Positions 45,122 to 55,063 are shown, numbered from the stretch's first letter. The stretch is DNA of 64,000 nt from Thalassotalea piscium (GCF_030295935.1 NZ_AP027362.1:1240001-1304000); one strand, 5' to 3'. Notes: generated from the sequence alone by a model not told the origin. Made by a program: numbers and translations.

Positions 45122-47518
45122 ATGGATTGGTGGCTAGTTACATTTTTTATCGGGGCTATATTCTCACTAATATTGCCAATAGAGCCAGCATTATTTTATG
45201 TTGGTTTGCTTATTTTATGCTTCTTGCTTGCTTATATCAATCAATCTACTCGCAGATACTCAGCACTTTTATTAGGTTGTGCATGGGTGTTATTCATTGC
45301 GAGTCAATATCAACAAATTTGGTCAACTAATCAACTTAATTCTAGCATGCTTGCCTATCAAGAGGTATTAGTGCATGGAGAAGTTAATACCATACCAGCA
45401 TGCGAAGCGCAGCGTTGTCGGTTTAACTTTATTGCTCATCAATTAAATAGTCAGGTACTAAAGCAGCCTATAAGTATTAGATTAAGTTGGGATAGCCCAA
45501 CACAGCAGCTTCAACAAGGGCAGCATTGGCAATTTTTTGTTAAATTTAAACCCGCACATGGTTTAGCTAATGAGGGAGGCTTTAGTTATCAGACTTGGTT
45601 ACGCCGTTATAATATACATGCAACTGGCTATGTAAGAAAAAATAAAAAACACCAATTAATTAGCAATGTAATTAACCATAGACAGCAGCAATTTTCGACA
45701 TTTAAGGCTGTGCTACCTAGTCATAATCTCTCTGCAATTATACAAGCGCTAACATTTGGTGAACGCAGTAGTTTAAATAAAGATCATTGGCAGATATTAC
45801 AACATACACAAATTCAGCATTTAATTGCAATATCAGGTTTGCATATAGGCATTGTTGGTGGCTTCAGTTATTTTTTAATATTAGCGATAATACGGGCGTT
45901 TCCTTTGCATAAATTAATGTCGAGGTTTACATATTCTAATCAACAAACAGCAGTTACTTTAGGTAAACTTTTAAACCGTAATATACGTATTTTTGCCCTA
46001 CTCTTTAGTGCGGGTTGTGCCGGTTATTATGCGTATTTAGCAGGGTTCTCTGTACCCACATTGCGTGCACTAGTAATGATCTATTTGTTCCTATTCTTTC
46101 GATTAATGGCTATCAATATTAGCGTATTGAGTTGGTTAGCTCTTTCATTGTTTATTATTGTATTGTTGATGCCAATGAGCTTAATATCAATGAGTTTTTG
46201 GCTCTCTATTTATGCTGTTGTCTGTATTTTTTTTATTATTTGGCGCTTCAATAAGCTTTTCTCTTATCATCAAAAAGAAAAAGATACTTTATTCGCTTAT
46301 CTATTTAAAAAATGTCGGCAGTTATTATATTTGCAAGTAATGTTAACTTTGTTAATGCTGCCATTGGCAACGCTGTTGTCTGGGCAAGTCTCTTTTGTGG
46401 CTGTTTTAGCAAACCTAGTAGCTGTGCCATTAGTGAGTATTATTATTCTACCTTTATCTATTTTTGCATTACTTATAAGTACAATTTCTACAGTTTTAGC
46501 CATTTTTGTTATTGATATTGTATTAGTTATCTTATCGTGGCTTTGGCAATATTTAACTTTTTTAGCAGAGCTACCATGGGCTGTAGTGAATTTATCGCAT
46601 ACCCATTGGTGTTTTATTTTTATCGCGGTTGTTTGCATTATTTTCTCGTTTGTTATTACCCCAAAACAACGAAAATGGATGGCGCTGCCGTTAATATTAA
46701 TTGTTGCTAATATTTCTGTACTAGGTTTTAAATCGAAAAGTGAATGGACAGTTAAAGTGATGGATGTTGGTCATGGCCTTGCAGTTATCGTTGAAAAAAA
46801 CCAACGTATTTTACTTTATGATACTGGAGCAAGTTATCCAAGCGGATTTTCAATGGCAGAGTCGGTACTATTACCTTACTTTCAAGAGAATGGTGTACAG
46901 CAACTCGATTGGTTAATTATAAGCCATGATGATAATGATCATGCTGGCGGTTTTATTGAATTACACGAACAATTGCTTATTTCAAATCTTATGACCAATG
47001 ATAAAGCGATTAATGCCAGCCATCGTTGTATTGCTGGTAATAGTTACCAATGGCAGCAATTAACGCTTGATATAGTATCTCCTGGCGAAATTAAAGGTGC
47101 TGATAATGATGACTCTTGTGTGGTGCGTATTTCTGATCAGCATAACAGCGTGTTGCTAACGGGTGATATCAGTCAAAAAGTAGAAAAGTTATTAGTGAGT
47201 AAACTTCAGGCTAACAGTAAAGATATTACTGACAGTTATTTGGCGTCTAAAGTATTGGTTGCACCACATCATGGCTCAAAAACATCATCAAGCACTGCAT
47301 TTATTAAAGCTATTGCGCCGGACTATGCTGTATTTAGTGCTGGTTTTTTAAATCATTGGCGCATGCCCGCTAACACTGTTGTAGAGCGATATCAAAAGCT
47401 TAATGTTAATGTGCTTAATACTGCTGATAGCGGAATGATAACATTCCAAATGCGAAGCAAAGGGATTGAGGTAAGCCGTTATCGATTTGACGATTGGCCA
47501 TACTGGTTTGCAAATTAG
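45122..47518 (+). CDS. comEC: DNA internalisation competence protein ComEC/Rec2
   Basis: 798 residues. N-terminal TM segment and DUF4131-type domain, then the Competence membrane domain (about 200-500, with HLIAISGLHIGIVGGFSYFL), then a C-terminal metallo-beta-lactamase-like domain (about 545-790): DVGHGLAVIVEK, ISHDDNDHAGG, LLTGDIS and VLVAPHHGSKTSSS. Forms the inner-membrane channel for single-stranded DNA uptake. Upstream of msbA, as in many gammaproteobacteria (ycaI position in E. coli). Likely own promoter. Confidence 0.92.
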   Translation: MDWWLVTFFIGAIFSLILPIEPALFYVGLLILCFLLAYINQSTRRYSALLLGCAWVLFIASQYQQIWSTNQLNSSMLAYQEVLVHGEVNTIPACEAQRCRFNFIAHQLNSQVLKQPISIRLSWDSPTQQLQQGQHWQFFVKFKPAHGLANEGGFSYQTWLRRYNIHATGYVRKNKKHQLISNVINHRQQQFSTFKAVLPSHNLSAIIQALTFGERSSLNKDHWQILQHTQIQHLIAISGLHIGIVGGFSYFLILAIIRAFPLHKLMSRFTYSNQQTAVTLGKLLNRNIRIFALLFSAGCAGYYAYLAGFSVPTLRALVMIYLFLFFRLMAINISVLSWLALSLFIIVLLMPMSLISMSFWLSIYAVVCIFFIIWRFNKLFSYHQKEKDTLFAYLFKKCRQLLYLQVMLTLLMLPLATLLSGQVSFVAVLANLVAVPLVSIIILPLSIFALLISTISTVLAIFVIDIVLVILSWLWQYLTFLAELPWAVVNLSHTHWCFIFIAVVCIIFSFVITPKQRKWMALPLILIVANISVLGFKSKSEWTVKVMDVGHGLAVIVEKNQRILLYDTGASYPSGFSMAESVLLPYFQENGVQQLDWLIISHDDNDHAGGFIELHEQLLISNLMTNDKAINASHRCIAGNSYQWQQLTLDIVSPGEIKGADNDDSCVVRISDQHNSVLLTGDISQKVEKLLVSKLQANSKDITDSYLASKVLVAPHHGSKTSSSTAFIKAIAPDYAVFSAGFLNHWRMPANTVVERYQKLNVNVLNTADSGMITFQMRSKGIEVSRYRFDDWPYWFAN

Positions 47519-47608
47519 CAGGTTTATCGCTTGGTTAGTACGATAATTAAGGCTAAAATAATTGAATTATTAATGAATTACTGATTTACGGGCTTATTGA
47601 GAGACTTA

Positions 47609-49381
47609 ATGTCAGCTATCCCAGAACTAAATAAACAAACAGAGCACCAACAATTACCAATATCAACTTGGCAAAACTTTAAGCGGTTAATGACATACGC
47701 CAAAGTTTACAAAGCAGGTTTCATCGTTTCTATTATTGGTATGTTAAGTTACGCCGGTGTTGATTTACTTTTTTTATCAAAATTGCAGCCTTTAATTGAT
47801 GATGGCTTGACTGGTGCCGATCCTAATTTTATGAAATGGGCACCCTTGTTCGTTATTGTCTGTTTTATTGTGCGTGGCGTAAGTCACTTTATTGCTAACT
47901 ACTGTTTAGCTTGGGTGGGTAATCATGTAGTTGCAGATTTAAGGCAGCATATATTTGAACATATTATGACCATGCCAGTAAGCTTTCACGATAAAGAGTC
48001 TACAGGTACGTTAATTTCAAAGTTAACGTACGACACCGAACAAGTGCTAAATGCGACCAGTAAAGCATTACTGACTTTAGTTCAGCAAGGTGTTTTTGTT
48101 ATCGGTTTAATTGCGATGATGTTTTATTTTAGCTGGCAGCTCTCGGCAATATTTTTACTTATTGTGCCACTTATTGCGCTTATTATTACTCAAGTTTCTC
48201 GACGTTTTCGCAAAGTAAGTAAAGACATTCAAGGCGCTATGGGCGAAGTAACTACGGCAGCCGAACAAACATTTAATGGTCACAAGGTCGTATTAACTTT
48301 TGATGGTCAACAACGTGAATTTGACCGTTTTAATGTAATTAATAAAAATAATCGCCAGCAGCGCATGAAAATGGTTATTGCACGAGCTGCTAGCGTACCT
48401 GTAATTCAAATTATTGCATCGTTTGCACTCGCCTTTATTTTATACATAGTAACCACGCCCGAATTGTCAGATATTAAGCCTGGTGCTTTTATTGCGGTAG
48501 TTACTTATATGACTATGTTAATGAATCCGTTAAAGCAATTAACCAATGTTAATAGTGAATTTCAGAAAGGAATGGCCGCCTGTTCAAGTATTTTTGAAGT
48601 GTTAGATCAAGCATCCGAAAATGACACAGGAACATTACCGCTAGTAAAAGCTAAAGGTAATTTAGCCTTTGAAAAGGTTGATTTCTCTTATGAAGGTGAC
48701 GATAAACTAGCACTTAAGCAATTAAGCTTTAGTGCCAATGCTGGCGAAACAGTGGCCCTAGTTGGACGTTCGGGCAGTGGTAAAAGTACAGCGAGCTCAT
48801 TATTACTTCGTTTTTACGATGCCACAGCTGGTAAAGTATTGATTGACGGTGAAAATATTCTCAACTTTAAATTGAAAGATTTACGTAAACAGTTTGCCTA
48901 TGTTTCTCAGCATGTCGTGCTATTTAACGATTCATTGGCTAATAATATTGCCTATGGCAAACCGCATGCTACTCGCGAAGAAATAATCGATGCAGCAACT
49001 AAAGCCCATGTTATGGAATTTGCAAATAAACTACCCAAAGGATTAGACACTAATATTGGTGACAATGGCGCATTGCTCTCGGGAGGACAACGTCAGCGTG
49101 TTGCTATTGCTCGGGCACTTTTATGTGATGCACCATTCTTAATTCTTGATGAAGCCACCAGTGCTTTAGACACTGAATCTGAGCGTCATATTCAAGATGC
49201 GCTGCGTCTTTTACAACAAAACCGCACTAGCATTGTTATTGCTCATCGATTATCAACAATTGAAAGCGCGGATAAAATTATTGTAATGGAGCAAGGAGAA
49301 ATTGTAGAACAAGGCGATCATGCCTCACTTATTGCTAAAGACGGTGCTTATGCACAATTACACCGTTTTCAATTTGGATAA
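47609..49381 (+). CDS. msbA: Lipid A export ATP-binding/permease MsbA
   Basis: 590 residues from ATG 47609, preceded by GAGAG at SD distance; the longer TTG frame at 47597 is less likely. Six-TM ABC exporter domain about 25-320, then ATPase: GRSGSGKSTASSLLLRFYDA (Walker A), [16 protein letters not shown] (signature), LILDEATSALDTESE (Walker B), IAHRLSTIE. Flips lipid A core across the inner membrane. 90 bp after comEC; lpxK follows at 37 bp, the standard msbA-lpxK pair. Confidence 0.95.
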   Translation: MSAIPELNKQTEHQQLPISTWQNFKRLMTYAKVYKAGFIVSIIGMLSYAGVDLLFLSKLQPLIDDGLTGADPNFMKWAPLFVIVCFIVRGVSHFIANYCLAWVGNHVVADLRQHIFEHIMTMPVSFHDKESTGTLISKLTYDTEQVLNATSKALLTLVQQGVFVIGLIAMMFYFSWQLSAIFLLIVPLIALIITQVSRRFRKVSKDIQGAMGEVTTAAEQTFNGHKVVLTFDGQQREFDRFNVINKNNRQQRMKMVIARAASVPVIQIIASFALAFILYIVTTPELSDIKPGAFIAVVTYMTMLMNPLKQLTNVNSEFQKGMAACSSIFEVLDQASENDTGTLPLVKAKGNLAFEKVDFSYEGDDKLALKQLSFSANAGETVALVGRSGSGKSTASSLLLRFYDATAGKVLIDGENILNFKLKDLRKQFAYVSQHVVLFNDSLANNIAYGKPHATREEIIDAATKAHVMEFANKLPKGLDTNIGDNGALLSGGQRQRVAIARALLCDAPFLILDEATSALDTESERHIQDALRLLQQNRTSIVIAHRLSTIESADKIIVMEQGEIVEQGDHASLIAKDGAYAQLHRFQFG

Positions 49382-49417
49382 GCGTATTGAATACATTAAC
49401 TGAGCAGAAGGTGAACA

Positions 49418-50452
49418 ATGCGACTCATTGAAAAAGTATGGTTTCATCAACATGCGGCTAAGTGGTTGCTAGTGCCTTTATTATTACCTTTTTCTTTACT
49501 GTTTTATCTATTAACTTCACTCAGAGTGCTATTGTATCGTATTGGCATAAAACAGCGCATTAAAACACAACTGCCAGTGGTAGTTGTTGGCAATATAGGC
49601 ATTGGTGGCAATGGTAAAACGCCACTGGTAATATATTTAATTGAGCAGTGTACGTCTTTAGGTATTAAAGTTGGTGTGATAAGTCGTGGCTATGGTGGAA
49701 AGGCAAGCCATTATCCGTATTTACTTGATGATAAATCAACCGCTGGTGAAGCTGGCGATGAACCTTATCTTATTTACCAACGCTGTAAAATCCCCGTTGT
49801 AGTAGGTGCAGATCGAGTTGCTAGCGCTCACGTGCTAGCAGAGCAAGGGTGTCAGTTAATTATTGCAGATGATGGTTTACAGCATTATCGTTTACAACGA
49901 GATATTGAAGTTATTGTAATCGATGGAAAAAGACTTTTTGGGAATGGTTTTTTATTACCAGCAGGGCCTTTGCGAGAAGGTAAATCTCGACTTAATAGTA
50001 CCTCACATTTGATCGTAAATGGTGAGCTGTTAGCCACTGAACAATTAACGTTGCCGTATGCAATTATGCAGTTAAAGGCTACTACTATAGTTAACTTGTT
50101 ATCAGGGCAACGGTTAACCATTGACGAGTTTTGTCAGCAATATGATAAAGTAAATGCGATAGCAGGTATTGGCGACCCACAGCGTTTTTTCAATACATTA
50201 ATGGCATTGGGTTTAACACTTGAGCACAGCAAAGGCTTTATTGATCATCAAGCTTATAATGAATTAAGTTTTAATGAGTTTACCGCAAACGCACCGTTAT
50301 TAATGACAGAAAAAGACGCGGTTAAATGCTATGGTTTTGCTAAAGAACATTGGTGGTACCTACCTGTAAACGCTAGTTTTAATAGCGATGACAGTAATAA
50401 TAGAATACACAATTTAATAAATGAAATAGAATGCTTATTAATAAGCAATTAG
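49418..50452 (+). CDS. lpxK: Tetraacyldisaccharide 4'-kinase LpxK
   Basis: 344 residues. One N-terminal TM (about 17-38), then the P-loop [17 protein letters not shown] near 55-72, [38 protein letters not shown] and [10 protein letters not shown]. Phosphorylates the lipid A precursor at the 4' position. SD AGAAGG. Tightly placed after msbA. Confidence 0.94.
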   Translation: MRLIEKVWFHQHAAKWLLVPLLLPFSLLFYLLTSLRVLLYRIGIKQRIKTQLPVVVVGNIGIGGNGKTPLVIYLIEQCTSLGIKVGVISRGYGGKASHYPYLLDDKSTAGEAGDEPYLIYQRCKIPVVVGADRVASAHVLAEQGCQLIIADDGLQHYRLQRDIEVIVIDGKRLFGNGFLLPAGPLREGKSRLNSTSHLIVNGELLATEQLTLPYAIMQLKATTIVNLLSGQRLTIDEFCQQYDKVNAIAGIGDPQRFFNTLMALGLTLEHSKGFIDHQAYNELSFNEFTANAPLLMTEKDAVKCYGFAKEHWWYLPVNASFNSDDSNNRIHNLINEIECLLISN

Positions 50453-50471
50453 AGAACTAAGAGAATTTAAA

Positions 50472-50657
50472 ATGGCCTTTGATATTAAACTATTAGAAAT
50501 TTTAGCGTGCCCAGTGTGTAAAGGAAAATTAGATTACAAAAAAGAACAGAAGCAACTGATTTGTAATTTTGATCGATTAGTTTATAACATTGTTGACGAC
50601 ATTCCTGTGCTGCTAGAAAGTGAAGCGCAACGTTTAACTGATACTGATAATAGCTAG
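50472..50657 (+). CDS. Trm112-family protein (YcaR-like)
   Basis: 61 residues. [16 protein letters not shown] gives the CPxCxG zinc-ribbon half typical of YcaR/Trm112, followed by [20 protein letters not shown]. Only one CxxC pair plus a later Cys is visible. In E. coli ycaR sits before kdsB as here. Role unproven. Confidence 0.9.
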   Translation: MAFDIKLLEILACPVCKGKLDYKKEQKQLICNFDRLVYNIVDDIPVLLESEAQRLTDTDNS

Positions 50658-50666
50658 AGTACCTTT

Positions 50667-51434
50667 ATGTCTTTTATTGTAATAATACCTGCTAGGTATG
50701 AGTCTTCGCGCCTGCCAGGAAAAGTGCTCGCTGATATTGCTGGAAAACCTATGATTCAGTGGGTAGTTGAAAAAGCATTAAGTAGCGGCGCAAGTAAGGT
50801 AATAGTTGCAACTGACAATGATAAAGTCGCCACTGCAGTTGAAAGCTTTGGCGGCGAAGTATGTCGTACTCGTGCTGATCATCAGTCAGGTACCGAACGT
50901 TTAGCTGAAGTAGTATCTCAGTATCAATTTTCTCCTGAGCAAGTTATTGTTAATGTACAAGGTGATGAGCCTTTTATCCCACCCGAAAATATTCGTCAGG
51001 TAGCACTTAATTTATCAAGTCAGTCGAAAGCAAGAATGTCGACCTTATCGATGACTATTACTGACGTTGAAGAAGCGTTCAATCCTAATGCGGTAAAGGT
51101 GCTGTGCGATAAAGAGGGTTATGCATTGTACTTTAGCAGAGCAACGATCCCTTATGATCGTAATCGTTTTTTAAATCAACAAACAGTTACCGAAATAGGT
51201 CCGTTTTATCAGCGTCATATTGGTATTTATGCATACCGCGCTGGTTTCATCACCGATTATGTAACTTGGCCGACAAGTCAATTAGAGCAAGTTGAGTCTC
51301 TAGAGCAGTTGAGAGTATTATGGCAAGGTGAAAAAATTCATGTGGCTATAGCGCAAACTCGTCTACCAGTTGAAGGTGTTGATACTCCAGAAGATCTTGA
51401 TAAAGCAAGAAATTTTGCTAAAGCGTTAAATTAA
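50667..51434 (+). CDS. kdsB: 3-deoxy-manno-octulosonate cytidylyltransferase KdsB
   Basis: 255 residues. [19 protein letters not shown] (nucleotide-binding), [13 protein letters not shown] (metal Asp) and [13 protein letters not shown] are the KdsB hallmarks. Makes CMP-KDO for LPS inner core synthesis. Starts 9 bp after the Trm112 gene; a terminator follows at 51469, ending the msbA-lpxK-Trm112-kdsB unit. Confidence 0.95.
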   Translation: MSFIVIIPARYESSRLPGKVLADIAGKPMIQWVVEKALSSGASKVIVATDNDKVATAVESFGGEVCRTRADHQSGTERLAEVVSQYQFSPEQVIVNVQGDEPFIPPENIRQVALNLSSQSKARMSTLSMTITDVEEAFNPNAVKVLCDKEGYALYFSRATIPYDRNRFLNQQTVTEIGPFYQRHIGIYAYRAGFITDYVTWPTSQLEQVESLEQLRVLWQGEKIHVAIAQTRLPVEGVDTPEDLDKARNFAKALN

Positions 51435-51468
51435 TCAAATTAGTTATAAATACATTAAAATACTGCAT

Positions 51469-51500
51469 GGAAGGCCTGTAGCCTTCCTTCAATATTTTTT
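51469..51500 (+). terminator. Hairpin terminator after kdsB
   Basis: Stem GGAAGGC/GCCTTCC, loop CTGTA, then TTCAATATTTTTT. Confidence 0.8.
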
Positions 51501-51586
51501 GGCTCACTTAATTGATTTTAGTCACTTTTTATTCGTAAATAGTTAGGTATAATCAAACCAATTATAATCATAAATGGAAATATATT

Positions 51587-52702
51587 ATGGCAATCTCTCG
51601 TACCCGTAGCACTCAACATCATAAAGTGTTTTTACCACAATCAGCACGGAGTAATCAGTATATTATGGTAAAGTTACCATTAACTGATGCCTTAATTGAC
51701 AAGCATTCTAACCTTATTGATGAAGCAAGTAACGAACCTTACAAAGCCTTATATCAATTATTTGCTGATACATTTTTTGATGTTAATAATAAATATGATA
51801 TTGAAAGTGGACAATTTATAGCCAGTGATAAATTTGCTCGTGTACGTTACAGCCCAGAAAGAATAACGGTAGAAACATCGCAACAAATTTTATTTTTATA
51901 TAACCCTCGAAATCACTACAGTCAAAACAGCTATGCAGTTGGTGATAAACGTGTAGACAAACTTACCCTTTTATATTTGGCAAATGGTGACGATGTTAGA
52001 CTAGACTCGGCTAAGTTCCATAAAAAGGTGTCAATTGCATTAAAAGAGTTTATGCAAGAAATTGGCTTAGAAGATACTACAGTACGTTTACGTGATCACC
52101 AGCACTCAACTTATGATTTGTTCGCTAAAGATAAAGGGGTTACGGGTATGACCTCACATAAATTTAGAACGATTAAAAACCGCTATGCAGCTGATGATGT
52201 CACTATGCCAGCTAAAAGAGACGTATTAAATTATGTAGTGGCTGATATTCCAATTAACCGCAGAATTAAAAATTTAGTTGAGTTTGATAAATCAAGCAGT
52301 AAGCCTTTTCAATCACTTTATAATGAAATAAACGAGGCTGTTGTAGCCGCAGCTAAGCAGTACCATTTAACTGATGGGGCTGTAATTGCTAATGATAAGT
52401 TTCCGATTTTACGATCGCGAGAAGAATCGAGTATTAAAGAAGATGGCGAAATTTTAAAATTAGGTTTTAATCCGTTTGAACCTACAGGTAATCTTTCGTT
52501 TATTAGTGAAGGTGAAAGCTTAGTTGAATCTGTACAAGTTGTTTTTGTAGCAACTAAAGAAGATAAAACAAGTTATGGCTATGGTAAATTTTTAAACCAA
52601 GTTGAGCAGGCTTTACGTCAGGTTGCTAATAAGCTTGATTATGTTAACGATCGAGAAGAGTTGGTTGTTAGAGTGCATCAACATATAGGTTATGATTTAT
52701 AA
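51587..52702 (+). CDS. DUF3083-like protein with internal duplication
   Basis: 371 residues, soluble, no signal peptide. Two similar halves: PYKALYQLFADTFFDVNNKY ... GQFIASDKFARVRYSPE against PFQSLYNEINEAVVAAAKQY ... GAVIANDKFPILRSREE; and KLTLLYLANGDD ... VRLRDHQHSTYDL against SVQVVFVATKED ... VVRVHQHIGYDL. The layout and the start MAISRTRSTQHHKVF(L)P match my memory of DUF3083, seen in Shewanella and relatives. Function unknown. Terminator after it is shared with the convergent gene. Confidence 0.7.
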   Translation: MAISRTRSTQHHKVFLPQSARSNQYIMVKLPLTDALIDKHSNLIDEASNEPYKALYQLFADTFFDVNNKYDIESGQFIASDKFARVRYSPERITVETSQQILFLYNPRNHYSQNSYAVGDKRVDKLTLLYLANGDDVRLDSAKFHKKVSIALKEFMQEIGLEDTTVRLRDHQHSTYDLFAKDKGVTGMTSHKFRTIKNRYAADDVTMPAKRDVLNYVVADIPINRRIKNLVEFDKSSSKPFQSLYNEINEAVVAAAKQYHLTDGAVIANDKFPILRSREESSIKEDGEILKLGFNPFEPTGNLSFISEGESLVESVQVVFVATKEDKTSYGYGKFLNQVEQALRQVANKLDYVNDREELVVRVHQHIGYDL

Positions 52703-52747
52703 CAAAGCATTATCTGCAATTATTACTTCTCTAATATAGTTTGGTAA

Positions 52748-52790
52748 TAAAAAAGGGAGTTAGTTTAACGCTAACTCCCTTTTTATTTTT
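52748..52790. terminator. Bidirectional hairpin terminator
   Basis: Fourteen-bp stem AAAAAGGGAGTTAG/CTAACTCCCTTTTT with a 7-nt loop and a T-run on either strand, between the convergent DUF3083-like and DUF6172-like genes. Confidence 0.9.
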
Positions 52791-52801
52791 ATTGCTTTTG
52801 A

Positions 52802-53119
52802 TTATTGGTCTAGTTCTTCTTCGTCTATGTCGTTATTTGCAGATCTGCGAAAACCAGGCTTAGCTAATATTTCAAGATAAAAAGAGTCTATTCCAAGCTT
52901 ATCAGCCTCATCAATACATTTGTTTATCGCCGATAAATGTATTTCTTTGGTGTCATCTTTGGTTTGTCCGTAGCGGCAGTCAAAATCTAGAAAGTCAGCA
53001 CCTTCAGGTAAATTTTTATTACGTTCACGCTTAACGTATTTTTTTACTTCATGCTTAATTGCATCAATCAAGCGAGGGCGTTTAATTTTTTCGTGAACAA
53101 GTGAAAATGTTTTCTTCAT
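52802..53119 (-). CDS. DUF6172-like protein
   Basis: 105 residues from ATG 53119, chosen for TAGGATTGTT before it and because MKKTFSLVHEKIKRPRLIDA is a natural start; the longer frame to 53173 adds 18 odd residues. Conserved-looking blocks: HEVKKYVKRERNKNLPEG, FLDFDCRYG, AINKCIDEADKLG, FYLEILAKPG. I believe this is DUF6172, function unknown. The IS4 element and repeat array lie upstream of its promoter. Confidence 0.72.
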   Translation of the reverse strand: MKKTFSLVHEKIKRPRLIDAIKHEVKKYVKRERNKNLPEGADFLDFDCRYGQTKDDTKEIHLSAINKCIDEADKLGIDSFYLEILAKPGFRRSANNDIDEEELDQ

Positions 53120-53241
53120 AACAATCCTAACGACATTAATGTGCCGAGATAAAAATACGGGCGATTTACCCAACTAAAAGCATTATAACCGATAAATAGA
53201 ATGAAGAGATAATATAAAGCTAGGTTTGTTTGATGCTAACT

Positions 53242-53260
53242 TGTAGGTTGGGCTTCAGCC
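53242..53260. repeat. Left part of palindromic repeat unit 0, split by IS4
   Basis: TGTAGGTTGGGCTTCAGCC. The rest of the unit continues after the IS at 54562-54650. The last ten bases, GGCTTCAGCC (53251-53260), are the IS4 target duplication, repeated at 54552-54561. Confidence 0.9.
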
Positions 53261-54551
53261 TGAGGAATCCCCACAAGTTTGAAGAGTAAGCGCTTGATAT
53301 CTGGTAATATGTTAATCACCACAAAAAACAAATTTAACCAAATACAAGCGCTATGACTACATTATCAAACTTATTCACTTGTGATTCAATCTCTTTAGAC
53401 CCTCGAATACAAAAATCTCTTTTTATTACAGCCAATAGCCTCATCAACGGAGCTTCATTAGCCTTAACCTCGATGGGTAGGCATTCAGCTAGCTTGCATC
53501 AAAAATCTGAAAAACATGCGATTAAACGCGTCGATAGGCTACTTGGTAATGAACGGTTACATCGAAATAGGCTGTCATACTATCAAAACATAGCACGCTT
53601 ATTTGCTACAACCGCTAACCCGCTTATACATGTCGACTGGTCCACAGTTTATAACTATAACTTTGTTATGCTAAGAGCCGCAATTTCTATAAAAGGACGT
53701 GCGGTGACTATTTATGAAGAAGTCCATCCTGAAATAAAACATGGTAACCATCAAGTACATCTGAGCTTTATTGCTAACTTGAAAAAGGTATTACCTGAAG
53801 GTGTTATGCCTATTATTTGCACTGATGCCGGCTTTAAAGTTCCATGGTTTAAAGCGATTGAGTCTCATCAATGGTTTTGGCTGGCAAGAACGAGGGGAAC
53901 GGTTAAGTGTCAGCTTCAAGGGCAAACAAGCTGGGAGTATGTCAGTAATTGTCACCGTTTTGCACTGGCTATACCGAGTGAGCTCAAAGGTGTAGTTTTA
54001 TCAAAATCTCATCAATTTAATTGTCGGGGGGGGGTATTATTTAAGGGAAAAAGCATGCAACGTCATAAGCTTAATCGACAAGGTATAACGACAAAGTGCA
54101 ATACTAATAAAAAACACGCAAAATCAGCTAAAGAGCCTTGGTTTTTGGTCTCAAATTTACCCAGAGAAACCTTTAAAGCGAATCAGTTAGTGAATATGTA
54201 CAAACGAAGAATGGCTATTGAAGAGTCGTTTAGAGACTGTAAAAACGAATATTATGGCTTAGGCTTATCGCGGAGTTTAAGTCGCTCAGTAGAAAGGTTA
54301 CAGGTTATTTTACTCTTAAGTATGATGGTACAATTTTACTTGTATTGTGTTGGTAAAGCTGCTGAAACAGCAGGATATCACCGACAATTTCAAGCAAATA
54401 CAGTAAAAACTAAACGGGTGTTATCTTATGGATATTTGGCGCTAAGGATTATTCAATATAAACGGTATCAATTATCGGATAAGATGATAATAAGTGCCAT
54501 GGAAACACTTATTATTGATAGTTTATATTGAAAACTTGTGGGGATCTCTCA
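53261..54551 (+). mobile_element. Complete IS4-family insertion sequence
   Basis: 1291 bp. Terminal repeats of 20 nt with two mismatches (left begins TGAGGAATCCCCACAAGTTT; right complement TGAGAGATCCCCACAAGTTT) and a perfect 10-bp target duplication GGCTTCAGCC. One transposase gene with intact frame. Inserted exactly inside the repeat motif GGGCTTCAGCCC. Confidence 0.93.
53353..54531 (+). CDS. IS4-family transposase
   Basis: 392 residues. DDE residues fit HVDWSTVYNY (first D) and CTDAGFKVPWF (second D); the third is in the IS4 signature Y-x2-R-x3-E-x6-K, YKRRMAIEESFRDCK, which is perfect. N-terminal region with KRVDRLLGNERLH. A run of nine G at 54026-54034 lies in the coding frame and is a slippage-prone site. 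The frame is intact here. Confidence 0.93.
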   Translation: MTTLSNLFTCDSISLDPRIQKSLFITANSLINGASLALTSMGRHSASLHQKSEKHAIKRVDRLLGNERLHRNRLSYYQNIARLFATTANPLIHVDWSTVYNYNFVMLRAAISIKGRAVTIYEEVHPEIKHGNHQVHLSFIANLKKVLPEGVMPIICTDAGFKVPWFKAIESHQWFWLARTRGTVKCQLQGQTSWEYVSNCHRFALAIPSELKGVVLSKSHQFNCRGGVLFKGKSMQRHKLNRQGITTKCNTNKKHAKSAKEPWFLVSNLPRETFKANQLVNMYKRRMAIEESFRDCKNEYYGLGLSRSLSRSVERLQVILLLSMMVQFYLYCVGKAAETAGYHRQFQANTVKTKRVLSYGYLALRIIQYKRYQLSDKMIISAMETLIIDSLY

Positions 54552-54561
54552 GGCTTCAGCC

Positions 54562-54650
54562 CATCAAAATTATTTTAAACCATGACGGCATAAGCGCCAA
54601 CCTACATCTAAGTGTTTTATTTTAAGGTTTTATGTTGTTCTTTGCTTGTT
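54562..54650. repeat. Right part of palindromic repeat unit 0
   Basis: Continues the unit broken by IS4: CATCAAAATTATTTT..., TGACGGCATAAGCGCCAACC..., then the ~30-nt AT-rich linker. Joined with 53242-53260 it gives a ~108-bp unit like units 1-4. Confidence 0.85.
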
Positions 54651-55031
54651 TGTAGGTTGGGCTTCAGCCCATCAACAATTATTTTTTAATCATGACGGCA
54701 TAAATGCCGACCTACATTTGTGCTTGATATATTTTTTATGTTGTTCTTTGCTTGTTTGTAGGTTGGGCTTCAGCCCATCAAAATTATTTTAAACCGTGAC
54801 GGCATAAATGCCGACCTACATTTGTGTTTGATATATTTTTTAGGTTGTTCTTTGTTTGGTTGTAGGTTGGGCTTCAGCCCATCAACAATTATTTTTTAAT
54901 CATGACGGCATAAATGCCGACCTACATTTGTGCTTGATATATTTTTTATGTTGTTCTTTGCTTGTTTGTAGGTTGGGCTTCAGCCCATCAACAATTATTT
55001 TAAATCATGACGGCATAAGCGCCAACCTACA
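54651..55031. repeat. Palindromic (REP-like) repeat array, units 1-4
   Basis: Units start at 54651, 54757, 54861 and 54967 (spacing 104-106 bp); the last lacks the linker. Each has outer arms TGTAGGTTGG and CCAACCTACA (or CCGACCTACA) enclosing two hairpins, GGGCTTCAGCCC and CGGCATAAATGCCG (or GGCATAAGCGCC), a cloverleaf-like fold. Units 1 and 3 are almost identical; unit 2 varies. Lies between IS4 and the M1 aminopeptidase gene. No cas genes or spacers. Confidence 0.9.
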
Positions 55032-55063
55032 TCTAAGTGTTTAAGCTCTTGGAGCCTTTATCA

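Noticed and set aside
53242-55031. CRISPR-like array of regular repeats
   Set aside because: Whole ~106-bp units including linkers are repeated, there are no unique spacers of constant length and no cas genes. The palindromic fold fits REP-like repeats.
54856-55044. 62-codon frame inside the repeat array
   Set aside because: Its protein just translates the repeat units (repeated LGFSPST-like pieces) and has no SD.
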